DNA of 64,000 nucleotides, from the NCBI RefSeq assembly GCF_021311115.1, contig NZ_JAJTNP010000002.1:248001-312000 (forward strand). The letters run 5' to 3'. The translations under genes and the position numbers were made by a program. Positions 41,541-50,412 of this stretch are shown piece by piece; position 1 is the stretch's first letter, and the number at the start of each line of letters is the position of its first letter. The notes beneath the pieces are model-generated. The model was not told the origin of the DNA. It searched no databases and was given only the letters and a program-made list of their open reading frames with translations. The stretch comes from Chryseobacterium gwangjuense. Its GTDB lineage: Bacteria > Bacteroidota > Bacteroidia > Flavobacteriales > Weeksellaceae.

Positions 41541-42950
41541 TTACGGCTGTTTTTCTTCTGTAAAAACACTGTAGAAATTAGGAAAACGAAGCTGTACTGT
41601 AGTTCCCTGGTTTTCGTATGAACTCACGATCAATTCACCATGATGCATTCTTACGATGTTTCTTGCTAAAGGAAGACCAATTCCGTAGCCTTCGTAGTTT
41701 TTGGTATTGGATGCACGGAAAAAAGGATCATAGATTTTATTCATTTCCTCTTCAGGAATTCCGATTCCGTTATCTTTCACAATAATATAAACATCTGTAT
41801 CCGTTGCACCCAGCGAAACTTTAACCTGCTGGAAATTAGAATATTTACACCCGTTCTGAATGATATTCGTAACGGCAAGATGCAATAATTGCTCGTTACC
41901 CTGAACTTTCAGTTTTTTCGGATTATCCGGCAACATACTGATGTCCAAATAGATATTGTTTCTTGAATCGATTCTTCGCAATGTTTCAATAACATCCCAA
42001 AGTAACTGATCAATTCTCACTTTATCCATTTTCTGAATCTTTCCATCGAACCCGGTTTGGGCAATCATCAGAAGCGCCTTGATTTTTTTGTCTAATTTTT
42101 CAGCTTCATCCAAAATGATTCCTAACGTTTCTTTATACTCTTCATTCGTTCTGGAAATGGAAAGCGCAACATCCGCTTCACCCATAATGGATGTTAAAGG
42201 CGTTCTTAATTCATGAGAGACATTACCAATCAGGTGATTTTGAGTTTCAAAAGAAGTTTCGATACGGTTGAGCATATCATTAAAAGTATCCACCAATTCG
42301 TTCAGTTCTTTATTATCAGGCTGAGATTCAAGGCGTAAATGAAGGTTTTCAGAACTTATTTCCTTTACTTTTCCTGTAATTTTTAAAATTGGCTTAAATA
42401 AGGTTTTAGATAAATAAAAAGAGAAAATCATACTGAAAAACAATGACAGCACAATACACGTTATCAACGTTCTTTTTAAAAAACCTAAATAATAAACCAC
42501 ATAATGATTTTTGGCAGAAGCTATGGCGATGTAACTTTTATCATCATGTTTAAAGGTCTTGCCGATATAATAGAATTCTTTATCATTATAGTTGGCTTCA
42601 CCCTTCTTCGCTATGCTTTTGAAAAAATAATCAGGAATATGAACTTCGTGTGAGATTTTTTTAAAGTTGGAATCCGTCGGAATGGCAAAAACATAATCCC
42701 TTTCCATCGGAAGCTCTTCGTCATTCAGACTATTTAAAATATAATTCTCAGGAAGATCGAGATCGTCTTTACTTTTTTCAATCTGAACAATCGTTGTTGC
42801 TCTAATTTTTAACAATTCATAAAACCTTTGATGTGAAAAGTTGACAATCGAAAAATACACCAAACCACTGAACAACAATATGATGGCGGTAAAAACCAAC
42901 ATCAAAAGCACCATCGTTTTGGTCTGATTTGTGACAACTTTATTAAACAT
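41541..42950 (-). CDS. Sensor histidine kinase (HAMP, PhoR-like)
   Basis: A 469-residue kinase with TM helices at about 13-35 and 160-180 around a periplasmic sensor domain, a HAMP linker (about 181-233), the HisKA box NVSHELRTPL with phospho-acceptor His246, and a HATPase_c domain (N box IIQNGCKYSN, G1 DNGIGIPEEE, F and G2 boxes GYGIGLPLARNIV). It pairs with the response regulator 3 bases upstream. The stimulus is not evident. Confidence 0.93.
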   Translation of the reverse strand: MFNKVVTNQTKTMVLLMLVFTAIILLFSGLVYFSIVNFSHQRFYELLKIRATTIVQIEKSKDDLDLPENYILNSLNDEELPMERDYVFAIPTDSNFKKISHEVHIPDYFFKSIAKKGEANYNDKEFYYIGKTFKHDDKSYIAIASAKNHYVVYYLGFLKRTLITCIVLSLFFSMIFSFYLSKTLFKPILKITGKVKEISSENLHLRLESQPDNKELNELVDTFNDMLNRIETSFETQNHLIGNVSHELRTPLTSIMGEADVALSISRTNEEYKETLGIILDEAEKLDKKIKALLMIAQTGFDGKIQKMDKVRIDQLLWDVIETLRRIDSRNNIYLDISMLPDNPKKLKVQGNEQLLHLAVTNIIQNGCKYSNFQQVKVSLGATDTDVYIIVKDNGIGIPEEEMNKIYDPFFRASNTKNYEGYGIGLPLARNIVRMHHGELIVSSYENQGTTVQLRFPNFYSVFTEEKQP

Positions 42951-42953
42951 CCA

Positions 42954-43664
42954 TTACGGTTTTTTCAGCACGTAACCCATTCCTATCACGGTGTGAATCA
43001 ATTTATTATCGTCATGATTATCCAGTTTTTTTCTTAAATAATTTACATAAACATCCACCACATTTGTTCCCAATTCGTAGTTCACCCCCCAAACAGCTTC
43101 CAAAACCTCTGTTCTGGAAATTACTTTTTCAGGATTATTTAAGAAATACATCAATAATTTATACTCTGTTGAAGTCAGAGAAATTTCCTCTCCTCCACGC
43201 GTAACTTTCTTTGTGTAATCATTTAAAATCAAATCTGAAAATTGAAAAACATGTTCATTATCAACTTCAGGTTCTATAACTTCCGGAACAGATCCACCGC
43301 TATTACTTCGTCTCAATAGAGATTTCACTCTAGCTACTAATTCAATGAATTTAAATGGTTTTACCAAATAATCATCCCCTCCACTTTCAAGACCAAGTAC
43401 AATATTTTCGGAAGTTCCCAACGCCGTTAAAAATAAAATCGGAACATGCTGATTGGTTTTCCTGATTTCCTTACAGGCATCCAAGCCGTTCATTTCCGGT
43501 AGCATGATATCTAAAATTACCAAATCAAAATCGTTTGCCTGTACCAATTGTACACCAGTACGCCCATCAAAAGCCACTGAAACTTCATAGCCGTTTTCCT
43601 GCAACCCTTTTTTAATAAAGGACACTACACTGGTTTCGTCTTCGATGAGGATAATTTTTTTCAT
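42954..43664 (-). CDS. OmpR-family response regulator
   Basis: A 236-residue regulator: receiver domain with E8-D9, phospho-acceptor Asp52 (LVILDIMLP), Thr80 and Lys102, then a Ser/Glu-rich linker and a winged-helix DNA-binding domain (about 140-236: SLTSTEYKLLMYFLNNPEKV, WGVNYELGTNVVDVYVNYLR). It is the first gene of a two-gene operon with the kinase. A -7 box TATTTTTG (complement of 43681-43688) lies 16 bases upstream of the ATG. Confidence 0.94.
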   Translation of the reverse strand: MKKIILIEDETSVVSFIKKGLQENGYEVSVAFDGRTGVQLVQANDFDLVILDIMLPEMNGLDACKEIRKTNQHVPILFLTALGTSENIVLGLESGGDDYLVKPFKFIELVARVKSLLRRSNSGGSVPEVIEPEVDNEHVFQFSDLILNDYTKKVTRGGEEISLTSTEYKLLMYFLNNPEKVISRTEVLEAVWGVNYELGTNVVDVYVNYLRKKLDNHDDNKLIHTVIGMGYVLKKP

Positions 43665-43753
43665 TGAAATAGGAATTAGACAAAAATAAAGAATTTATTT
43701 GGGTTGGAAGTAAGAGGCAGGAAGCAGAGAAAATGAATGATGAAGATTTATAA

Positions 43754-43785
43754 ACAAAAAAGCACCCTGAAAAATCAGCGTGCCT
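43754..43785 (-). terminator. Intrinsic terminator after the GNAT gene
   Basis: On the minus strand GCACGCTGA pairs with TCAGGGTGC (one mismatch) around a TTTT loop, followed by six Ts. Confidence 0.75.
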
Positions 43786-43810
43786 TCTCTTTAACAAAAT
43801 TGAAATATAT

Positions 43811-44296
43811 CTAAAAAGTGAGTTCCAACAACATCTTCGTATCACAACGCTCATAAGGAGAATCGCTTACCTGAATATGTTGAAAGCCTAGCTTTTCATA
43901 GAGTTTTATCGCAGGAACGAGTGACGAATTGGTTTCAAGAAAGATTTCTTTTGCTTTTAAACCTTTTGCTTTATCAATCAGCGCTTCACCAATTAAATAC
44001 CCGATCTTTTTTCCCTGAGCTTTCGGACTGACTGCCATTTTTGCAAGCTCAAATATTAATGGATCTTCAGAAGTTTTTATTAAAGCACAGGTTCCTACCA
44101 CCTCATCATTTAAAAGAGCAAAAACAATGTGCCCTCCTTTATTAATAATATAATCTTCAGGATGATCAAGCATTTTATAATCGCTTGCTTCCATTTTGAA
44201 AAACTTGCTGATCCATTCTTCATTTAAGTTTCTGAAATCCTGTTGATATGTTGGATCATAATCAACAATTTTCACTTCATTATTATATTCGTTCAT
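43811..44296 (-). CDS. GNAT family N-acetyltransferase
   Basis: A 161-residue GNAT enzyme. Motif A is clear (ELAKMAVSPKAQGKKIGYLI, with the Q/RxxGxG/A pyrophosphate-binding turn) and motif B ends YEKLGFQHI. Substrate unknown. It starts 5 bases after the MocR regulator stop, so the regulator and the acetyltransferase form one unit. Confidence 0.9.
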   Translation of the reverse strand: MNEYNNEVKIVDYDPTYQQDFRNLNEEWISKFFKMEASDYKMLDHPEDYIINKGGHIVFALLNDEVVGTCALIKTSEDPLIFELAKMAVSPKAQGKKIGYLIGEALIDKAKGLKAKEIFLETNSSLVPAIKLYEKLGFQHIQVSDSPYERCDTKMLLELTF

Positions 44297-44301
44297 CGTA
44301 T

Positions 44302-45717
44302 TTAAATTTTATTTTTTATCATTTTCCCTAATTTCTCAAGATCACTTTCTACACGATCCGTCCATTCCAAGGCATAATTTAAACGCATACAATTCTGATA
44401 TTGATTGTACTGTGAAAACATTCTTCCCGGCGCAAAGTTTATTTTCTGACTAAAAGCTTCGTCATAAAGATCTTCTGTACAGATTCTTTTATCCAATTCC
44501 AGCCACAGCATAAAACCTCCTTTCGGTTCCGATACTTTTGTATTATCCGGAAAATAAGCTGCCACCGACTTTTGAATCTGGTGATAATTAGCCTGTAATT
44601 TATTTCGGAACGTTCTCAAATGATGATCATATCTTCCATATTCCAGGAAATCCGCAATGACATCTGAGTATAAAGACGGGCTACAAACGGTTTGCACTAA
44701 TTTTTGACGAATAATTTTATCTTTAAATTTTCCAGGAGCTACCCAACCAACCCGGTATCCTGGAGCCAAAACTTTAGTTACTGAACCTATCCACATCACC
44801 AATCCCGCTTCATCATAAAACTTGCACGGTTTCGGTCTTTCTGCTCCGAAATAAACATTTCCATAGATGTCATCTTCAATCAACGGAACATTATATTCTG
44901 TAATTAATCTTACCAGTTCCTTTTTACTTTCATCAGGCATCTGAAATCCGAGAGGATTATTAAAATTTGTCACAAAACAGCAGGCCGATAATTTTGGAAG
45001 TACTTTTTTAAGCTCATCCAGATCAACACCATTCAATGGATGCGTAGGAATTTCTACCGCTTTCAACCCTAACAATTCAATTGCCTGTAAAATCCCAAAA
45101 TAAACCGGACTTTCCACTGCTACAGAATCTCCGGGTTTGGTTACCGCCATCAAGCAATTATAAACCGCATTCATCGCTCCCGAAGTAATTACAAGATCAT
45201 CTTCTGTAATTTTCCCTTCCAACACCAATGCCCATTTCGCAATTTCACGACGCAGATGTTCACTCCCCTGAACCGGTTCGTAAGCTGTGCCGCTATCATT
45301 TTTTCTTTTAATGACATTATTGATGCTTTTCTTCAATTTTGCTAACGGCAGAAAACTTTCTCCTGGAATTCCCAAGGCAAACTGAGTAACATCTGTTCCG
45401 GCAATGGTTCCGAATACTTTATCAATAAGATCTTCAGGTGATTTTTCCGTTTCAGCAATCTTCATTTTCGTAATAGACGGAAGCGCCAGTTTTCTTTGTG
45501 ATGTCTGACTAACAAAATAGCCATATTTAGGGCGGGCTTCTATCAATGATCGGCTCTCAAGCTCCATGTAAGCCTGTTTTATTGTATTCAGACTTACATT
45601 ATATAACTTCTGAGCACTTCTTAATGAAGGCAACCTATCTCCAAGCTGCAGTGTTTCGCTTTTAATCTGCTCTGTAACAGAGTTTGCAACTTTAAGATAT
45701 AGAGCATCTTTGGACAT
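44302..45717 (-). CDS. MocR-type GntR regulator / PLP aminotransferase-like
   Basis: A 471-residue fusion of an N-terminal GntR winged helix (about 1-75: LYLKVANSVTEQIKSETLQL, LRSAQKLYNVSLNTIKQAYM) and a class I aminotransferase-like domain. The PLP Lys is in GSVTKVLAPGYRVGW, and VTNFNNPLGFQMPD and EDDIYGNVYF supply the other cofactor contacts. MocR regulators use PLP or an amino compound to control metabolic genes, often the adjacent one; here the GNAT downstream and the 123-residue gene upstream are candidates. Confidence 0.92.
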   Translation of the reverse strand: MSKDALYLKVANSVTEQIKSETLQLGDRLPSLRSAQKLYNVSLNTIKQAYMELESRSLIEARPKYGYFVSQTSQRKLALPSITKMKIAETEKSPEDLIDKVFGTIAGTDVTQFALGIPGESFLPLAKLKKSINNVIKRKNDSGTAYEPVQGSEHLRREIAKWALVLEGKITEDDLVITSGAMNAVYNCLMAVTKPGDSVAVESPVYFGILQAIELLGLKAVEIPTHPLNGVDLDELKKVLPKLSACCFVTNFNNPLGFQMPDESKKELVRLITEYNVPLIEDDIYGNVYFGAERPKPCKFYDEAGLVMWIGSVTKVLAPGYRVGWVAPGKFKDKIIRQKLVQTVCSPSLYSDVIADFLEYGRYDHHLRTFRNKLQANYHQIQKSVAAYFPDNTKVSEPKGGFMLWLELDKRICTEDLYDEAFSQKINFAPGRMFSQYNQYQNCMRLNYALEWTDRVESDLEKLGKMIKNKI

Positions 45718-45757
45718 AAAGATTTGTTTTTAAGTAAAATTACAATTTTAAAAGATG

Positions 45758-46129
45758 TTATATTGAACCATTCAACCAATCAGCCATCCTTTGAATATTA
45801 TATTTCAGCTGTTCCGGATCTCTGAAATTTTCCGAACTATTTCTTTTACAATAATCTTTAGCCCTTATCTTAAAATCCTCCTCTTCTCTTACGGTAAAAT
45901 CTGGATTTTTGTAAATCACAAAATCAATTTGATGAGTAAGAGTAATAATAAGACTAGCAAACGCTACAATTTTATTCTGCTTTTTTGCTAAAAGAAAAGG
46001 AACTCCATAGTTTTCATTCACCTTATTCAATCCGAACTTCTGAAGAAAAAAGTTTTTCAGTTCTAAAATATCTGACGCATAGACTTCAGCATAATGAAGC
46101 CGATCCTGATGTTGAAGAGTCATTTCCAT
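45758..46129 (-). CDS. Hypothetical protein
   Basis: A 123-residue soluble protein with no recognised domain. The N-terminal half (YAEVYASDILELKNFFLQKF) and a hydrophobic strand pair (KIVAFASLIITLTHQIDFVI) weakly recall a truncated GNAT fold; the C-terminal half is helical and charged. It precedes the MocR gene by 40 bases and probably shares its transcript. The Met at codon 3 is an alternative start. Confidence 0.6.
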   Translation of the reverse strand: MEMTLQHQDRLHYAEVYASDILELKNFFLQKFGLNKVNENYGVPFLLAKKQNKIVAFASLIITLTHQIDFVIYKNPDFTVREEEDFKIRAKDYCKRNSSENFRDPEQLKYNIQRMADWLNGSI

Positions 46130-46449
46130 ACTATCTGCTTTACTTCAACAAATTTATAGAGTATTCTTTTTTAGATACAGATACAGAAGTTTACATTTTT
46201 ATGGGTACAGATTTTTAAACATTTACAATGAATTTCAAATAAGCGGGAAATATTATTTAACACGTCGAGTTCTGTCGCAGTCATGGGTGATCTTTGTATT
46301 AATAAAAAACAAACCATGAATACAGCCATTAGAAATTAGGGTGGAATCTTGCCACAACCACCTAAAAAAATAAGGCTAAAACCTGAAAGCCATCCAACAA
46401 AAGGAACTTTCAAATCTTAACCTATTTTAAACCAAATCAAAATTACAAA
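46130..46449. other. Promoter and leader region of the large two-gene unit
   Basis: The gap between divergent genes contains a -7-like box (GATCTTTG, 46289-46296), a 7-codon frame at about 46316 (not claimed as a gene), and an inverted repeat TAGGGTGG / CCACCTA (46337-46364) in the presumed 150-nt leader. No other gene is seen. Confidence 0.4.
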
Positions 46450-49400
46450 ATGCCAACCAATAAAAACAATGTTTCCCAGACATTATTCAAATTCGTGAGT
46501 TTAAGAAACCCGAAACTCACAGAAACAAAATCAAAAAACTTAGGATTCATTCAACGTCCGGACAAAGTAAAGGGAGTTTTTGACGGTGTAACTTTTGCCA
46601 ATCTTCTGAAAAAAGCAGATGAATTTCAATCAACTTCTATTAAATCTGTAAAAGAGCTTGAGGATGGAGAATTTGCGAAGCTTTTAAATATCGGAAGAAA
46701 GATTGCAAGAGGAGAAACTTTAGACAAAGATGAAACCGCTTATACTTCAGATTATTATAAAACAACCTTAGATGCTAATAAACAATTGACCGCTAAAGGG
46801 TTGAAAGACTACACGACATTCTGGGATAACCTTATTTATCAAACACTTACTCAAAAAGATTTTTATATTAAGGAGTCTGTTATCCATATTCTGAAAGCTT
46901 TACAATCCGGTTTTGCTCAAAATCTTGAAATCACTCCTGAAACAAAAAAAATTAACGGAGATGATTTTTTAGCTAAATCTTTAGAAGCAAAAGTAGCTTT
47001 ACCGAAAGAAATTTTCCAAAATCAGGAAAGCAATCCTTCAAAAATCACAGAAGAAGCGGGAACCCCATTTTACAACGATAAAAACATCAAGTTTGCTGAA
47101 GCAAAACTTCAATTGGAAGCCAATGCTAAACTGGTTTCTGCGCTTCAAAAAGCAGAAGGTAATTATAGAAAAGAATACAATACAGCTTACGATAAAGAGT
47201 TTGCAAGATATCAGGAAAGTGTAAATCCGGCTCAAAATGATTATAAAAATACTTTTAGAGAGGCTGAAAACAGAAAAATAGCGATTGAAAGCAGGGTAAA
47301 TTATCTGACAAATCTAAGCGCAGGAGATCCTGAAGCATTCGTTAAAAACCCGGTATTAAGCGAAGAGCTTTCAAGGTTTACACAGGAGCTTATCGGGTTC
47401 AAATTTCCAACCATTGATATTGCAGAGTTTAAACTTGATTTCAGGCCAGAAATAAATGCAGATGAATTGCAAGGAAGTCTGGATGAAGAAAACAAAAATA
47501 CATTAAATAGAATCCTGGGAACTACCAATACAGCTAATGCTCTTTCAGGAATTACAACTTATTCTGAATTGCAGGAAAATATTTCCCAAAATTCATTAGG
47601 CTTACAGCAATTAGTTTTAGAAAACACGGTTCTTAATGAACAAATTACAGCCAATATTGGAGGGATTGCTGTTCCTGTAAATACTGGATCTTCAACATCT
47701 TCATATATTCCTTATAGTGTAAAAACCGTTGCTAAAAGTGCAACCGAATGGAGTATCTTGCTTACAGTCGATAATTACAGTCATCATATCGTTTCTGGGA
47801 ATTATAAAGCGACCATCAACGGAACAAACATTGCTTCTACCAATGTTTTGAAAACGGCAACCGGAGTCAATATGTTATTTGACAGTAATCCAAGAATTAC
47901 AACAGCACAAACAGCATCTACAGGAGGATTTACACTTCAAGGAGATATTACGCTTTCTGATGGAAAGCTTTATTCTTTGGATGTTACCCTTGTAAAAGAT
48001 CCTTATGATATTGACAGGCTTACCAAGCAGGGCGTTTTCAAAGGAAGTGCTGCTTTTACCGCAAAAATAAATACCGGCGGAGTTGGTACCGGAACTGTTA
48101 CACAAATTACCGCACCATTCGTTCCTTCAGGTTTTGGAATGAAAAGCATTGGTGTGGCAGATTATCTTAAAGTTGAACAAAGTCTTCAGGGTTATGTAGA
48201 AGGAGAAGTTGCTCATATTGAGAACGTAATGGCTCGTGAGCGTAGAGAAAAATCTACCAAGAAAACAACAAAGAGTGAAATTACGACCATGGAATCTTCC
48301 GATTCTGAGAAAGAGCAGTTACGTGACACTACTTCTACGGACAGATTTGAGCTGCAAAGCGAGATTGCGAAAGTAATTCAAAAATCAAAAGATCTGAATG
48401 TTTCTGCCCATGTAGAAGGATCTTATGGTCCGGTAAGCTTTGGTGTGGCAGGATCTTACGCCTCTCACAATGCTCAGGAAGAAAGTGTAAAACAAGCAAC
48501 CACTCAAGCAAAAGAAATTACTCAAAAAGCAACCGACAGGATCATCAGCAGGGTTCATAAAGAACGTACTGAAAAAATGATTGAAGAATTTGAAGAAACA
48601 AATATTCACGAATTCGACAACAGAAAAGGGGACAAACATGTTGTAGGAGTTTACAGATGGGTAGATAAAATCATGAAAAACCAAATTTACAATTACGGCA
48701 AGCGTATGATGTTTGAGTTCATGGTCCCTGAACCTGCCAAACTTCATACTTTAGGAATGAAGATTTCCAAAAACATGGAAAATCAGCTTGTAAAACCTGT
48801 CGATCCTAGGGAATCTGTGGTTCACACCATGAAAGACTACACGTCATTAAACGATGAAACCATCTTAAAATACTGGTTAAGTAAATACAATGTTGCTTTA
48901 GAAAATGAGCTTAAACCCGAGTTTATTTACACAGGGAAGTCTTTTTCCTTTAAAGCAGATGAAGTAAAAGACAATAGTCATGAAAGATATGGAGAAAGTG
49001 CCGATCTGGAAATTGAAGAAGGCTACGAAACCGTTTCAGCAATTGCTCAGTGGGCAGAAAGTTGGGATGATCCATACAGAGATACTATTAAACTGATTAT
49101 TGGTGATAAATTATTAACTAAAAACTATTCAACCGATGTTTCAGGATATAAAACGACTGTTCCTATTTCTTATTCTGCATTAGGACACCTTTCCGGTAAC
49201 ATGGCTGTTAAAATCAAGCTGAAATTGACTGATCAGGAAAAGAATAAACAAAAGCAGACAATTTTCAACAAAATCATTGCTGCTTATGAAAAAGTAAAGC
49301 TTAAATATGAGCAGGATCTTGCGACCATTAAGAGTCAGGGAGTTGCAATATTAGGTTCTAATCCTGGATTTTACAGACAGATTGAAAATACGATTCTTAA

Positions 49401-50328
49401 AAGAAACTGCCTGTCTTACATGATTAATCAAAATCCTTCTGCCGCTTTAACATTCGGAAAAAATAAATATTATAAAACGAATACTGCGGAAGAAAGTTTC
49501 CTAAATTCTGAAATTAAAGTAGACAGTTCATTAGACCAATATTCTGCCTTCGTTAAGTTTATGGAACAAGCCTTTGAATGGGATATTATGAGCTACTTCT
49601 TATATCCATATTATTGGGGAAACAGAGACAGGTGGAGCGAACTTTATCAGTTTGATGATAATGATGCTACCTTCAGAGCGTTTATGCAAGCCGGAATGGC
49701 AAGAGTAATCGTTACTGTAAGACCCGGTTTCGAAGAAGCTGTGAAACATTATCTTATGACAGGACAAATCTGGAACGGCGGTGAAGTTCCTGTAATTAAT
49801 GATGATTTATTCTTGTCAATCGTAGATGAAATGCGTAAAACAGAAGGGGAAAAGTATGGAAAAGCTTGGGCAACACGTCTTCCGACAGCCTTAACAATCC
49901 TTCAGGCACAAACGATTGGATTAAATGTTACAAAAGCATTACCATTTGATGAAGATCTTTCTGATTACCCGGATCCGACACAGGTACCTCAGTCAGCTCA
50001 GATTGCTATTTCTGAGTCTCAACTAGGAGTTGGACAAAGCACAGAAAAACCAGGACGTATTCAAGGTCAGATCAAAGGATTGAAACCAGAAACAAGTCCG
50101 GAAATCATGCTTAAAAACATGGATAAATCTCCTGTAGATTTTACAAATCCCGATAAAGACGGATATTTCTGGCTGGAAGAAATTCCTGTAGGAAAATATG
50201 AACTATGTTTAGATGAAAATGACGATCTCAGAAACCAATATTATATCGATGAGGGCAAAGTAACCCAAGTTGTGACAATTAAGGAAGGAGATACAGTATC
50301 AATCGACTTATCCGTAAGTAAAATCTAA
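46450..50328 (+). CDS. 1292-residue protein of an uncharacterised family
   Basis: No enzyme domain is recognised and there is no signal peptide. The first ~390 residues are helical and charged, with an SLDEENKNTLNRIL stretch. Residues ~395-580 are beta-rich (YSVKTVAKSATEWSILLTV). Residues ~586-760 form a distinctive block: VAHIENVMARERREK, then STDRFELQSEI, a Gly/Ser-rich strand (SYGPVSFGVAGSYASHN), a long helix with RVHKERTEKMIEEFEETN, and GVYRWVDKIMKNQIYNYGKR. I recall this block in very large hypothetical proteins from several phyla. Residues ~1203-1292 look like a carboxypeptidase-regulatory/SdrD-B-like beta sandwich. It is followed by a gene for a peptidoglycan hydrolase and is probably in the same operon. 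Confidence 0.75.
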   Translation: MPTNKNNVSQTLFKFVSLRNPKLTETKSKNLGFIQRPDKVKGVFDGVTFANLLKKADEFQSTSIKSVKELEDGEFAKLLNIGRKIARGETLDKDETAYTSDYYKTTLDANKQLTAKGLKDYTTFWDNLIYQTLTQKDFYIKESVIHILKALQSGFAQNLEITPETKKINGDDFLAKSLEAKVALPKEIFQNQESNPSKITEEAGTPFYNDKNIKFAEAKLQLEANAKLVSALQKAEGNYRKEYNTAYDKEFARYQESVNPAQNDYKNTFREAENRKIAIESRVNYLTNLSAGDPEAFVKNPVLSEELSRFTQELIGFKFPTIDIAEFKLDFRPEINADELQGSLDEENKNTLNRILGTTNTANALSGITTYSELQENISQNSLGLQQLVLENTVLNEQITANIGGIAVPVNTGSSTSSYIPYSVKTVAKSATEWSILLTVDNYSHHIVSGNYKATINGTNIASTNVLKTATGVNMLFDSNPRITTAQTASTGGFTLQGDITLSDGKLYSLDVTLVKDPYDIDRLTKQGVFKGSAAFTAKINTGGVGTGTVTQITAPFVPSGFGMKSIGVADYLKVEQSLQGYVEGEVAHIENVMARERREKSTKKTTKSEITTMESSDSEKEQLRDTTSTDRFELQSEIAKVIQKSKDLNVSAHVEGSYGPVSFGVAGSYASHNAQEESVKQATTQAKEITQKATDRIISRVHKERTEKMIEEFEETNIHEFDNRKGDKHVVGVYRWVDKIMKNQIYNYGKRMMFEFMVPEPAKLHTLGMKISKNMENQLVKPVDPRESVVHTMKDYTSLNDETILKYWLSKYNVALENELKPEFIYTGKSFSFKADEVKDNSHERYGESADLEIEEGYETVSAIAQWAESWDDPYRDTIKLIIGDKLLTKNYSTDVSGYKTTVPISYSALGHLSGNMAVKIKLKLTDQEKNKQKQTIFNKIIAAYEKVKLKYEQDLATIKSQGVAILGSNPGFYRQIENTILKRNCLSYMINQNPSAALTFGKNKYYKTNTAEESFLNSEIKVDSSLDQYSAFVKFMEQAFEWDIMSYFLYPYYWGNRDRWSELYQFDDNDATFRAFMQAGMARVIVTVRPGFEEAVKHYLMTGQIWNGGEVPVINDDLFLSIVDEMRKTEGEKYGKAWATRLPTALTILQAQTIGLNVTKALPFDEDLSDYPDPTQVPQSAQIAISESQLGVGQSTEKPGRIQGQIKGLKPETSPEIMLKNMDKSPVDFTNPDKDGYFWLEEIPVGKYELCLDENDDLRNQYYIDEGKVTQVVTIKEGDTVSIDLSVSKI

Positions 50329-50412
50329 TAACCAAAATCATACAGTAAGTTTTAGGCAGTGGGATTAAAGCCTGCTGCCTTGGCTTATTGTACACCTATC
50401 AAAAATACTAAA

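Noticed and set aside
46316..46339. 7-codon frame as an attenuator leader peptide
   Set aside because: No run of regulatory codons and no alternative terminator structure could be drawn downstream.
50359..50412. GTG start extending the wall hydrolase by 18 residues
   Set aside because: The added residues do not form a signal peptide and the ATG at 50413 begins an ordinary N-terminus; not fully excluded.
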